Positions 11,601 to 22,019 are shown, counted from the stretch's first letter. The stretch is 64,000 nucleotides of DNA from Endomychus coccineus (GCA_958510875.1 OY294067.1:259099736-259163735); one strand, 5' to 3'. The notes: generated by a model not told the origin, from the letters alone. Translations and numbers: made by a program.

Positions 11601-11760
11601 TAATTTCTACTTCTTTCCCTTTTAAAAAACCTTTTAATTTAATTAAACCTATACTTTCATTTTCTTCCCTTTGCTGTTCGTAGTCAATGTATTCCCTCTG
11701 ATGTTCATATAATACATTAACGTGGTATTCGTGCTTTCTTAAAAATCCTGATTTTTTTGA
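8608..11760 (-). CDS. pol: Pol polyprotein: protease, RT, RNase H, integrase (reached by -1 frameshift)
   Basis: The frame is open from 11760 to the stop at 8608, about 1050 codons. It has no ATG at the front, which fits expression as a gag-pol frameshift product. The aspartic protease motif DTGS lies at 11584-11595 in the sequence CDTGSELSLI. Counting residues from the codon at 11556, RT spans about 160-340 with YIDD at 317-320. RNase H spans about 460-580 (RTDAS; TELELAS; ADTLTRE). The integrase zinc finger is H657, H662, C692, C695, and the catalytic triad is D724 (VAIDFL), D783 (LITDNAT) and E818 (QSNPSER). A C-terminal basic region follows. No stop or frameshift interrupts it, and all catalytic residues I can check are present. 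The family copies RNA into DNA inside particles and integrates it. Confidence 0.93.
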   Translation of the reverse strand, partial: SKKSGFLRKHEYHVNVLYEHQREYIDYEQQREENESIGLIKLKGFLKGKEVEITCDTGSELSLIREELLSEIKLTNQLKIPKVELVNISGKKITEVSKMITEHIIIGKSSLEMQLFVVPNMKLDIVMGTDELEKHGIIIDYEEKEIKLLDEIIKIGKGENENIDRPNEGCNIINAVERKDSSRNLNEIISQMKISEKYRGIISEIISQHKGLIIDETRIASNYIHKFQVKEIENFKSKNYPIPYKYIEDVRKKIGEMLEQDIIERSKTKYINPIVIAKKSNGDIRLCLDARTLNRLSVPQYEAPKNIESIFGRIIKAQIFSKVDLRHSFWLIPLHESCRDYTGFMIDGEVYRFKVTPFGIQSACSALVRSMNQILNKFEIFVVHYIDDILIFSRTVEEHKDHIKLVLNELDIAGLKINIEKCEFYKTEIKFLGYKLTREGLEMDEDRLDVIKNFKRPTNLKTLRGFLGLINYFKRLIPDLSQKEIPLVELIKKGVKWKWDNERHEAFQNLKDIFIKKLKVYHAQYDKPFILRTDASKQRFSGVLLQKQNNEEVPISFVSRMTKVHEKNYSVTELELASIVFCVKKLRFYLLGNKVRVETDHSALTSIFKNKFVNSRIQRWILLLQEYDFEIKHIPGKLNIIADTLTREEGNLKIDKRKYKVGANILLEVRGLFSLESIKNNQSTLSEKDKKKCKIKEGVYLQDIGRKELYRINQDLTLKILNHLHSEFNHIGARKMWLIFRENYIGKGDYQIAKEITKKCDICQRAKPKNIINHNLAKSIIVKECLEIVAIDFLSELIVTEKGNRHILVVVDLFSKYIKLYACKTTKSREVMHKLENYFEEIGRPRKLITDNATYFKNIRFKYFCKRNLIFHQLTSIRHPQSNPSERYIQEVIKYLRISCEDKHRQWDESISRVEKCLNHCPNTTTEKTPVLIMKGEEPDRKWLDENSVERNEILKDISNRLERNARKYMNRQMRKRGRLIKFEIGELVIVRAMRVTNNKKNICGKLCFAFEGPYVVMNENAENSYELMNPENGKIRGIFNIDQIYKYNY

Positions 11761-13139
11761 TTATTTTGACTTGAAGAGTCTTCCCTTTCCATATTACTTT
11801 CTATCCTACTACAGTTTACTTCCCTTTGATTATTTTCATTTCTACTATTATTTCTATTATTATTATTATTTTGACTTCTATAATCCCTATATCTATTTCT
11901 ATTTTGATTAGCATTATTTCCATTATATCTATTTTCCCTATTATAATAATTTTGGTTTCTATTATCTCTATTTCTAAAATTGTTTTGATAATTATTATTT
12001 TGGAATCTATTATTATAATTTTGATTTCCCCTGTAATTGTTCCTGTTATCATTATGTCCATTTTGTTGCCTAGTTCCTATGTTATTCTTATTATCAATTA
12101 TATTTAAGTATGATAGTAGTTGATTCATGTTTTTAATATTTGCAATGGCTATTGCCTCAGATATTTGACTTCGATACTGTCTTGAAATGTATAAAACTAT
12201 CTCTTCCTCTCTCATTTTAGGTTCTAAATATTGCGCTTCATTATATAGGCTAAGTGCATAAGCATTCATGCTTTTTCTAGTCCCTTCTATATACTTCCTA
12301 AAATATAATCTTTCTCGACATTTCGATTGTTCATTTTCACCCCAAAAATTATTTAAAAACTCATCTATAAACTCATCTAAACTATTTAATTCCCTTTCTT
12401 TGCAATTGAACCACAACAAAGGTTCATCAACCAATCGTTCTCTTATTAATTTTTTCATTCTCTCTATATTCCTTTCATACTGTATTTCATTTTTCAAATC
12501 TTTAACAAAAATGCATGGATGTAATAATTTTATGTTTCCATTAAATTTTATTGTATTCTCATGACCTACATTTCTGTATTCTATATTCATTCTCTCTTCG
12601 GATCTATTCTCAATTCTTTTTATTCTTTCATCTTGTTCATTTATCATTTTTTCCTGATTTTCTTTCATACTTTGTACATTCACATTCACATTCTCTTCAA
12701 TATTCCTCCCCATATCATTCATTCTATTTTCCATAATATCTATTTCTTTCTCTACATTATTAAACTTTCTATTTACAAAGCTATTATATTCTTCTAATTT
12801 ATTATCTATACTTTCTTCAACATGTTGTCTTATTTCCTTTTTTTCAGTTTCAACTATTCTCATTATTTCCTCAGTTCTTTTATCAAATTTATCATTCACT
12901 CTCTTAAGTTCATCTCTTATTTCACTCATACCTTGTTCAAATTTAGCATTAGTTTCACTCATACGTTGTTCAATTTTAGCATTCGTTTCATTCGTTTCAT
13001 TAGCTTTTAAATTTAAACTTTCAAGCAATCTCATTATTTGTGATTGACTATCTATTATTGGTGGTCTTTCTGCACTAATCATTTCACCCTCTTGATCAAA
13101 TCCTATCAATTCTGGAGTCCTCTGTCTATCTCCTTCCAT
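11739..13139 (-). CDS. gag: Gag structural protein (466 aa)
   Basis: Starts with an ATG at 13137-13139, about 93 bp inside the 5' LTR, and ends with TAA at 11739. Residues 30-190 are strongly charged heptad-like sequence (repeats such as NAKIEQRMSET and NAKFEQGMSEI), a predicted coiled coil. Residues about 205-340 resemble a Ty3/gypsy capsid (WFNCKERELNSLDEFIDEF; YIEGTRKSMNAYALSLYNEA). The last 110 residues are extremely rich in Asn, Arg, Gln and Tyr. No CCHC zinc knuckle is visible, so the Arg/Asn tail may replace it in RNA binding; that is inference. Antisense frames over the Asn codon run give spurious isoleucine-rich ORFs. Confidence 0.9.
   Translation of the reverse strand: MEGDRQRTPELIGFDQEGEMISAERPPIIDSQSQIMRLLESLNLKANETNETNAKIEQRMSETNAKFEQGMSEIRDELKRVNDKFDKRTEEIMRIVETEKKEIRQHVEESIDNKLEEYNSFVNRKFNNVEKEIDIMENRMNDMGRNIEENVNVNVQSMKENQEKMINEQDERIKRIENRSEERMNIEYRNVGHENTIKFNGNIKLLHPCIFVKDLKNEIQYERNIERMKKLIRERLVDEPLLWFNCKERELNSLDEFIDEFLNNFWGENEQSKCRERLYFRKYIEGTRKSMNAYALSLYNEAQYLEPKMREEEIVLYISRQYRSQISEAIAIANIKNMNQLLSYLNIIDNKNNIGTRQQNGHNDNRNNYRGNQNYNNRFQNNNYQNNFRNRDNRNQNYYNRENRYNGNNANQNRNRYRDYRSQNNNNNRNNSRNENNQREVNCSRIESNMEREDSSSQNNQKNQDF
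11751..11757 (-). promoter_or_regulatory. -1 ribosomal frameshift slippery site A-AAA-AAT between gag and pol
   Basis: In the gag frame the minus strand reads CAA AAA AAT CAG GAT TTT TAA. The heptamer A AAA AAT is a canonical X XXY YYZ slippery site, four codons before the gag stop at 11739. Slipping back one base enters the open pol frame, which overlaps gag over 11739-11760 and leads into the protease DTGS motif. I did not establish a downstream pseudoknot. Confidence 0.8.
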
Positions 13140-13232
13140 TTTTACTTTCTTTTTAATTAACCTAGTTCTTTAAATTATTTTGATACGCGGTTCTATTCCT
13201 TTTTTCAAATGGCCTCACGTTTGAGCGACAAT
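13140..13232 (-). other. Untranslated leader of the Ty3/gypsy element
   Basis: The 93 bases between the 5' LTR and the gag ATG. They contain the primer-binding candidate and no other feature I can identify. Confidence 0.6.
13212..13230 (-). other. Primer-binding-site candidate, atypical
   Basis: Two bases after the 5' LTR the minus strand reads TGTCGCTCAAACGTGAGGC. The usual site starts TGG, matching tRNA CCA. This one starts TGT but resembles the Lys-type consensus TGGCGCCCAACGTGGGGC with one inserted base and a few changes. Position is right, identity uncertain. Confidence 0.45.
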
Positions 13233-14793
13233 TATTAACTAAACTCTTACTGAGTTTAATTTTATTTATTGATTATTATTAATGCTTCCGGCTAGCTTTT
13301 AATTTATTGATTATGAATAATAATGAACTTTCTCTTTTTTATTATTATTATTTTATGGAATTAAACACAATATTCTTTGAATGTTGAAAAGTTTCTATAT
13401 TTAAATCTCTATGACTCTATTTATCTCGGGTTTCTAATTTACAATTTTATTTTATGTTCTAAACATAGAACTAGCTTTAACCTCAAAACTATTCAATATT
13501 AATAGTTGTTTACAACATTACAAACGACAATCTTTCTTTCAGATTTACAAATAATACTACAATGGAAATATAATAAACAAACTTACTTTTAGTTTATATC
13601 CAAAAGTGTGTTTAACTATGTTGGCAATTTTCAATTTAATTCTTTTATAATTTCGTTGATGATTCACTTTTACACAATACTATGCTTTTTCACAATAATC
13701 ACAGGTAACTAATTTGGATTACTTCTTCTTGAGACTCAGGAACTGTTGATAATACTTTGTTTTATCCTTTTAGATAAAACATGAAACTTTTCGATGCTTT
13801 ATTTAAATTATTGATGAATGGCAATCGTTGGAAATTTCTTCTTAATTGGAGGTTATTACAGCCTTTTTACTGGATTCAGATACTTGGATAATCGTTGACT
13901 TTATATAAAACTTATTAACTTTAGTTTCTTTGAACCTATCGAAGTTTGGAACACTTTCGTTCAATTGGAGGTTATTATAGGTTATAAAATTTTGGTGAGT
14001 TGCAGTAGTACTTTCAGTCTACAGATGTAATGGCAAACTCAACTTCTTTACTTTCAGATTCGTTTTTTATAGGCCTCCAAAACCGACGCTACTTTATGTC
14101 ATAAACAACCTATGAGATGATTGCTTTTCAAATCAAGCATGCCAAGTTAATTGTTGTGAAACTGACACAAGTCTTCATTGTTACCAGATTGACATTGGAA
14201 ATTCCTATTGACCAATCAGAATTTAGTATTCTTTACTTTTTGAATTATTTGAGATTTTCAACTTATTTTAATTGTTAGTGATTCCTTCTTTTTAAATTAA
14301 TATTGCCTACATTTTTCCCCACACTGTGGTATAATATAACCTATGATTGGGTTATTATTAATATGATTATTCCCATATTTATGGTTTTCTTGACAGTTAC
14401 TTATTCTTAAATCTAATACATATCATATTATATCAATAACATTCTTTTAACATTACATAACTCAAATTTACTAATCCTAACTTACATCTATAACATTATT
14501 CAATGTTTTGTACTATCTCATGATAGTTTTGTAATCATTTTACTTATGATTTATGATTTCGTTACACTGAACGTTTCTTCACTTTCACTGAAGTTCTTGT
14601 TTATCACTTCTTATTCTATTACATCGTTGTTTATTATGTTTTACATTGTTAATATTAATATCCTAACTATTATTTAGCTTTTATTATTGTTTTTAATTCC
14701 ATAAAATATTTTTTATTTGATCTTTTCTGATTTTCATAGTTCGGTAAGTTATTATTTTTAAATTTTTATTGTCTATGAAATGAAATCATAACA
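13233..14793 (-). repeat. 5' LTR (1561 bp)
   Basis: Promoter-bearing LTR in element orientation, matching 6958-8519 over its length except for one T. Its outer end TGTTATGATT abuts the ATAT target duplication at 14794-14797. I could not define TATA or polyadenylation positions with confidence in this AT-rich sequence. Confidence 0.92.
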
Positions 14794-14797
14794 ATAT

Positions 14798-15965
14798 GTA
14801 TGAAAATGACCGAATTATCGAAGAAAATATATTTTATGTTTTCAACTCTAACACACTACAGGTATCTCAGTAATGAGCATACTTAGATGCATTGTTTTTG
14901 AGCGGATTATTATTATCATTATTGCCTCTCGAACGTACAGTTACAATTTGGGCTATTACTTATGAAGCACCCGATAGAAGAGCAATAACTTAAAAATCCC
15001 GTTTATCCATGTTTTCTTTTATTTTATTCGAATTAAGAATTGTTAAAGACGAATAAGTATTGTCTATTCCTTTACGATTAAGATAATTAGCGTGGAAGTT
15101 CAAAAATCATTAATTACCGTTGAGAGTGCGAGTTGCCGCTGTCGTGACATCTCGCGGACACGGTGTATTGAAATCTCCTATGAAAAACGTCTCGGTAATT
15201 ATCTAGAGTCTTAGCCTTAATGAATTATAATTATTCACACCTAAGGGATAGGAATGTCTTCTGAATTGATACCACAGTGACCACCAGGGGAGTGTAGATT
15301 GTTGCAAAGGAATTTATCCATTATGGTAGCGCCTTGTTAAATTAATCATTGCATTCTTTAATACAAAAGCAGTAGAGATTAATTGGAATTACAAAATAAG
15401 AGCGGACAGCCTTTTTGTACACTTACGTTGCTCTTAATTAATGCACACATGTGGTAAACATTTTCTTTTGTTCAAAATATAGTTGCATTCATCATTTGGT
15501 TTGCGAGAAGATGAAGAACTGGATGTGTTAGGTGTTTTTCTTTATTTATACATTTTACAGTTGTCGATTCTCGTTCTCGATACATCATATTCTTTATTAA
15601 TCTGCGATCGATGAAGACAAATCTCGTCAGATACATCGAATTATGTAAGAACTGAAATACACTGAAAATTCAGATATAACGTCTCCCTACACCATCTTAA
15701 TTTTGGATGATAAATACTACTAGAGGTTTTGCTTTTTACACTCCCCTCACAATAATTAGAGTAAAAGAAATATTGTAATAGACCTAAGGAGAAATTTCCG
15801 AGTTTTCCCAGATGAATATCCATTTTGAGCCATTCTGAATCGACCTAGACTATTTTTGACATAATGCCTGTGTGTGCGTCTGTAAAGGGAGAATTACAAG
15901 AATCTTTGAAATATAAATTTGAACAAGTGTGTAAAATCTTCCTCTTTTGGGGCTATTTATCTACA
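14798..15965. other. No gene seen
   Basis: Apart from the short shared stretch near 14940-14965, no coding potential or repeat is recognised. Confidence 0.45.
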
Positions 15966-16975
15966 CGAGGGTAAGGAGGAAAGTCCCTAAAAAATGAAAC
16001 AGTTGGCGCCACAATCGAAAATTCCATGTGACATTTGTGATTACCATATTTATCTAGAATGCATTGAAAATTTCAAACTGGCATGTCATTCAGTTCTGTT
16101 TTGACATACATCGGAAACAATCAACCTTGAAGATTTTTGTAAACATGGAAAAAAGTGAATTTCGCGTCTTGATTAAATATTATTTCGAGCGTGGAAAAAA
16201 CTTTACGCAAACCAAAGCATTTTTTGTTAAAGATTATGTAGACTCTTCACCATCGATTGGAACGATTCACAAGTGGCTTACTGATTTTGGTTGTGGTAGT
16301 ATGACCGCAAAGAACTCCAAACGTTCTGGTCGTCCAATTGAGGTTACAACGACAGACATCGTCGATAAGACACTTGGTATGATATTGAACGATCGGCTAG
16401 TTAGAATGCACGAGATTGCTGAGGCTATGGGCATCTCAACCGAACGGATACAGAACAGTTTGCATGAATTTTTGAATATGAGAAAGCTATGTGTCATTTG
16501 GTCTCTGTTGACAACAAGCGCGACCGTGTGACAACTTCAAAGGAGTGTTTGATGATGTTCAAGCACGATAAGAAGGACTTTTCTGCCGTTTCGTAACCGT
16601 GGACGAAACATGAATCCATCACAGCACACCAGGGATCAAAGATTAGTCGAAACAGTGGACTTGTCCTGGCAAATCGAAGACGAAAGAGACCAAAGTGGGT
16701 TTATCAGCCAATAATAGTCATGGCGATAGTTTTTTGGGATGCACACGGTATCGTCCATATCGACTACCTTGCAACGATCAAAACGATCACCGGCGTATAT
16801 TATGCAGAGCTGTTGTTTCGAGCCAATTCGTATCGAAACCGGCCGCATTTGGTAAATAAAAAAGTGCTCTTTCACCAGGACAACGCACGTGCACAAAGGT
16901 TCACAGTCGCAATGGCAGAATTGCATGAATTGCACTACGAATTGGTTCATCATCCACCATATTCTAGATGAAACT
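15966..16975 (+). mobile_element. mariner element, 3'-truncated
   Basis: The left terminal repeat is clear (CGAGGGTAAGGAGGAAAGTC at 15966) with the flanking TA mutated to CA. The right end, including its terminal repeat, is missing: similarity stops at about 16972. Confidence 0.75.
16145..16972 (+). pseudogene. mariner transposase, frameshifted and 3'-truncated
   Basis: Starts with a preserved ATG at 16145 (MEKSEFRVLIKYYF) and stays open through the DNA-binding half: IHKWLTDFGCGSMTAKNSKR, then RMHEIAEAMGISTERIQ, to about 16500. The frame then shifts several times. The first catalytic block is visible as VTVDET near 16595. FWDAHGIVHIDYL follows at about 16730, and LFHQDNARAQR, with the second Asp, at about 16870-16900. 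The copy ends at the HPPYS sequence before the third Asp. Its N-terminus is the best preserved among the mariners in the window. Confidence 0.8.
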
Positions 16976-17770
16976 TCCAAAATAGAACTACATTTCACTC
17001 GTGGTTGAAGTTGAAAAAGCTCAGCTTCAATAGCACAATAATAGATGGGAAGTGGTCATAACTCAATGAAAGCATTTCAATTTTGTGGAAGTTATATAGT
17101 GATGCATGCTGGTAATCGTCTTACGTTTGTGGGGAAAACTATATTCGGTTGAAAAAACTTGCAATTCACAGATTATCATGACGAAACTAGCCAAGAGATA
17201 GTTTCAAGAGCAATGGCTTCCAAATTTAAGCAAAACGCCCTTCATCATAATGGTTATTTGCTTCATGTCATAGCAAAATAGTGAAAACGTCACCAAATTC
17301 GGTATTGAAATTGGGAGAGATACAAGAATGGTTGAAACAGCATAACACCAAATCCAAACAAGCAAGTAACATCTTCTTTTTGGCGCTGTACTTGCATGTT
17401 TTCTTGTTTTCTAGAAATACCGTTGATTCAGCTGCCACATGGGGACAGTTCTAACATAGTCTCCACTGTCTTCAATGCAATAGTAATGGTGTGGGGAATT
17501 TCAAAGGTGTATTATAACCACATTGGAATAGTTCAAAAATCGATTAAGAACCGCTTGAATATATCGTAGTATTAAATAACATTAAAGAATATGGCAACAC
17601 AATAATTAAAATTTCGAAAAATACCTGGTTAAAAGAATGTTCACATTACAAAACACGTTAAAACAACAACGATTAGGTCTCTAATACCAGGTTATATATA
17701 CACATGACACAAGTATTTAGATAAACGGTCTAGGCAATCTTGTAATAAATACTACTAAAAATCGTCATCT

Positions 17771-17810
17771 AGCTTACTACAGGCCCAAGTAAGGGGGCGT
17801 GTAGTAAGCT
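17771..17810. repeat. Perfect 10-bp stem hairpin
   Basis: AGCTTACTAC (17771-17780) and GTAGTAAGCT (17801-17810) are exact reverse complements around a 20-nt G-rich loop. No adjacent gene suggests a function. Confidence 0.5.
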
Positions 17811-18362
17811 TTTCGTTTTTAAGACTCAGGTTAATTTTTATTTGTGTGGTCCTTAGGTGTCAATTTTTAATTGGTAATTTGTTATATATCTTAGAGATCA
17901 TGAAAGAAAGATGTTTTTTTATAAATATCAGTAATTAAGTTTTTCTGTAGTTATGCAATATGTATTCCTTGTGGTATAAGTATGAATCTATTCTTAGTAA
18001 ATAATGTATGATTGATTAGTTTCAACATATATTATGGCATTATAGATACTGTGCTGTGTGAGAATATTATACTGTAAAAAAAAATCTTTTACAGCTTTCT
18101 ATTTTATTCAGCATGACCATATTCCTTGAGCATCCTTTTCGTAACTTGAAGACTCTGTAGCCCTTTGTAGAGTTGCCCCACAAAATAACAAGATATCTCA
18201 ATCGAGAGTGTATATGAGCATGATAGTCTACTAGTTCACCCAAAATTTGTAATTGCTCTAAGCGCAAAGCAATTCAAACTGGGGGTCAGCATAAGCTCCA
18301 AGGAAACATATTCTTTGTGAAGTTTCGATCATATTTGTGTCATTAGTGAATGAAATGTTTTT

Positions 18363-18384
18363 ATCATTATTATTATTATTATTC
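18363..18384. repeat. (ATT)n microsatellite
   Basis: Short run of ATT units, followed after about 20 bp by a T-run. Confidence 0.6.
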
Positions 18385-19084
18385 TAGATTCAACTTTTTT
18401 TTTTTACTATTATAGGTGAATCTTTTGTACGGCCTACCTAGCGTTTGGGAACAATTTTACTTCCAGGTCTATCATGGTACTGCTGCAATATCATTTACGA
18501 CTGATTGACTCATTCACTAAGTCCGGCACTTCATTTGTGTATATTATATATCAAAGAGATCCAAGATTATGTTAGAATTTTTCATTTCTTCGAGCATTTG
18601 GATGCAAAGTAACTGGCCAAGATGATCAATACAATATGGTGTGAACTAATTATTTCACCAAAGTAAATAAAGGTATCCTTACATGTCAGTATATATCCAA
18701 AAGTGAACTTGGTGGTTTCTGTAATTCTGGTAGTTCTGAAGATTGTACCTAATTGAAACAACCCATTAGATCTAGGAACGATTTTGAAAAAATTTTTTCC
18801 CGCAAAAGATTAATATCAAAATATCTGCAGAGCCTGCTTCCTGCACTATTACACCGCAGTTTTAGAATAACTCTGTTCGTGTCATATTGATAAAGAAATA
18901 TCGAGGTGGTATGAACAGCTGATGAATAAATATCACAGTTGTAGATTCAACTAGCAAGTGTCTGAGAGCGAGAAATTAACAAAAGTTGGAAACAATAGTA
19001 GTAGCAGTGTAACAGTAGGTAATTCATTTGCATATTATATAGTAATACAATAAAAGTCCTAGTATTAACCCTTGTGAGATGTAT

Positions 19085-19225
19085 ATGTTGTCAATTCGAA
19101 TAAACTTCCAATGTAATGACTTTGGATTAATATGATGTTTTTATGTTTTTCTACTCATTTGCAATATTATTTCGGTTCCAACGGTAGAGGGGAGTTAGTG
19201 ATCTGAGGATCACAGTTAATTAGAA
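19085..19225. repeat. Dispersed repeat, second copy of the 4.93-5.13 kb sequence
   Basis: Shares GTTGTCAATTC.AATAAAC and AGTTAGTGATCT..GGATCA with 4925-5130, in the same order and strand. Class unknown. Confidence 0.5.
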
Positions 19226-20800
19226 ATGAATTACAATTTTACAAACAAGACATTTCCTGATGATATTATTTAATCACTAAACTAGATGAAGAAGAAATCG
19301 TACATCGTATGCATCGTGAGAACTTGTACATTCGGATAGGATAGGTCGATAAGAAATATTATAGGTAAAAATGAAATCCCATCTGATTATTGATGTCATA
19401 TTGTATTATGTAGATACCGGTAACGTACTCAACGGGTTTTACACAATGTTCTTACACTCTGCAAACAGGATTGCAATTTCAAAGGTTTCACTCAGGTTAC
19501 ATTAGAAAACCTGCTTGTTGGAGATTCTTTTCCAAACGCATGATATGAGCGAAAAGTCTATAAACAGTGGGTAATATTTTGATGTTGTTTATTGTTGTGA
19601 GAAGATTCTAGAGCTCTTTCGAAACATTGTATCAGTTGCGGATTGTTCCTTTCTTTCCGCGTTATTTTATGAAATGATGATACATAAAATGTTAAATATT
19701 TCAGTACATTCCTGCATGGCCATCCCACCATCAGGAAATGGATTTGATGAAAATATGTGTCACATTATACATAACCTGTCCATTAAACCTGACACATAAT
19801 GTTTGTAGAGGTATCATTGCTTAGGGATTTAGATGTTCCATTGTTTAATGGATGAATATTTAAAAAAGTCACTAACCTATTTAGATAATGATTTCTATAT
19901 CAACTCTCGGTAAATAGATCACACTAACATATATGCTTATTATTCTCGTCCTTACATACGTTTCAATCCCACGACCATCATCATAAGACGTATCAATGTC
20001 TGAAACAGGATTTCTTAAAACTAATTGTATCAGCACAAAACGTCATTATCGCACCAATTTCAATTTAAAATGTCCACATCGCCGAAACGAACAGAAACAC
20101 AGTAATAAAAATTATAACACATTAACGTTTTAAATATATGAATATGTATCGAGAATCCACTGCTTAGCAATTCAATTATGTTATACGAAGTCATGTCAAA
20201 CAATATTTGTATACGATTTCAACCAAAAAATATAACGCTCAAGTATCCACTTTCGAACCAGATGTTGAAATTCATGAGGTAATATAAATAGGTTGTCAGA
20301 TCTTAGTAGAAATATTGCTATTTGAATTTTCTACCTGAAATATACTTCTAATATTATAAAGACGCATGTAGGAATTTGCAAGGGTCTAAATAATTAAATT
20401 AGTATAAATCTGACTTGATGATTGAATGTCTGTTCTATGATTTACATACTTGGAACCACGATATATTAATCATCCCCAGAATGGCTTCCTCTACTGAAAT
20501 TTTTCATACCTGTATTTGAAACCCTTAGTTATCAGAATAGTTTTATTTTTGATATCGTTCATGAACCTATTGTAGAATATATGCAAGATTCAGCCAAAAG
20601 CGATTCTTTTAACTTCCATCTGGTTACCGTTCAACTAAAAAGCGAATTGAATACCATAAGTAATGTGTTTGTATTTGGTGCTACGAAAGCGATTAAGCTC
20701 TTTACTCCATAGTATATTGAACATAATTCAGCTATATCAATATCATTAATTCATAAGTATCTGACAGGAAAATACACGTCCGTATGTCAAAGTGTTTTCA

Positions 20801-21012
20801 CTCACAATCCGTATTTAGATAGATACTACATATTTAATCAATGTTTGTTATATTTAAAAAAAGTTATATCATTATACAATTTATTCAAATTAATTTTTCC
20901 AATATAACAAACACTGATTAAATATTTCCTTCAGTTCAGCCACTAATATATGCCTGAGGATGAGGTGTAGACCTCGAAACTGGTAGTATCTATCCAAATA
21001 TGGAGTGTGAGG
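20801..21012. repeat. Palindromic element with hammerhead-like right arm
   Basis: Outer arms (20801-20838 against 20978-21012) and inner arms around ATCAATGTTTGTTATATT (about 20839-20862) and AATATAACAAACACTGAT (about 20899-20925) are inverted repeats. The right side additionally holds CTGAGGA, T, a GAGGT/ACCTC hairpin and GAAAC at 20954-20980. It resembles a Penelope-type terminus without the coding part. Confidence 0.6.
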
Positions 21013-22019
21013 AATAAAACTGAATTAACATTACAATTTATTATAATTAAGTAATTTATGTAGAATAATAATTATTGTCAATTTATTCATTTTTCACTTC
21101 TCTCTCGGGTACGGTTACCATAAACAGACAAATATCTCAAATGTTGTGTTGTGAGGTATAAATTGAAGATTTCACTGTGTCTACAAAGTTGTGTGATATT
21201 TTAAGATATCCTCATATAAAATAATTAATATCATCGAGAGCCAATTTAACCCGTCCAATTTTCCAAAATACAAAATGTTAGTTGGTTCTGATTTCATCAA
21301 TCATCTATTTGACGGTATGTTCATGATGTCAAAGCCTACTTTCTGAACGGATTATATTGATTGATTATATTGAGTATATTCCTGTATTTAGGAATGAATG
21401 ACGCCGTTATTCTGAATTAAGTTGAAAGAAGGCAGCAAACCTCCATATTATGAATGAATTGATTCATGATATAAATTGAAATTAATGTTTGTTGTTATAA
21501 TATGATAATTTTTCTTACATCTTTTGGTATAACATTAAACGATTCAGATCGTCGAAATATATGCTATTCCTAAAAATAGATTTCTATTTAAATTAGGTTC
21601 AAACTGGGATCTTCATTTGAACAAAATTCATATTGAGATTCTCATAGTTTATAACATTTGGCTAAATTGACTCCTGATGTGATGTCGTCACACTTTTCTC
21701 ATGACAGTGAGTAATGTCATGAGGACTTTATTGAATGTGAAAGCTTTAATATTGATCGTTACCGCACTAGGAAATAAGAGTTAAAATAGCCTATAATTTT
21801 CTCTTGATAAGTTTTATTCAATTTACCTCTTTCAACAAATATTGAAGGGAAGGTGGTAATCTTGGAATATCTGGAAAAACGATTCACTTATTTTTAGAAA
21901 ATTGAGATTGAATATAAATTATGACAAAGTTCAACATACGAATTTCAATCTACAACAGTGGAAGGTGCGGTTTTGACTTTACACTGTCGGAGTCAATCAA
22001 AATTGAGAGTTTGGGGATC

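Larger units (their letters stand above)
6958..14793 (-). mobile_element. Full-length Ty3/gypsy LTR retrotransposon, apparently young and coding-intact
   Basis: The 7.84-kb element has every expected part in minus-strand order: 5' LTR (13233-14793), primer-binding region, gag, -1 frameshift site, protease-RT-RNase H-integrase, polypurine tract, and 3' LTR (6958-8519). By eye the two LTRs differ by a single T in a T-run. Gag and pol frames are open. No envelope-like frame lies between pol and the 3' LTR (only 88 bp). Long LTRs, 4-bp target duplications, a possible Lys-type primer site and no env would fit the Osvaldo-type lineage of insect Ty3/gypsy elements. That placement is inference and needs an RT phylogeny. 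Confidence 0.93.
16976..22019. other. About 5 kb without a gene
   Basis: No reading frame here is convincing. The features I can support inside it (a hairpin, an ATT microsatellite, a dispersed repeat and a palindrome) are listed separately. The rest is AT-rich sequence that I cannot classify. Confidence 0.45.

Noticed and set aside
11557..11738. An untranslated gap between gag and pol
   Set aside because: The pol frame is open through it and encodes the protease active site; it is coding.
11826..12107. Isoleucine-rich ORFs on both strands opposite the gag tail
   Set aside because: They are shadows of the AAT/AAC-rich Asn codons of gag read in other frames.
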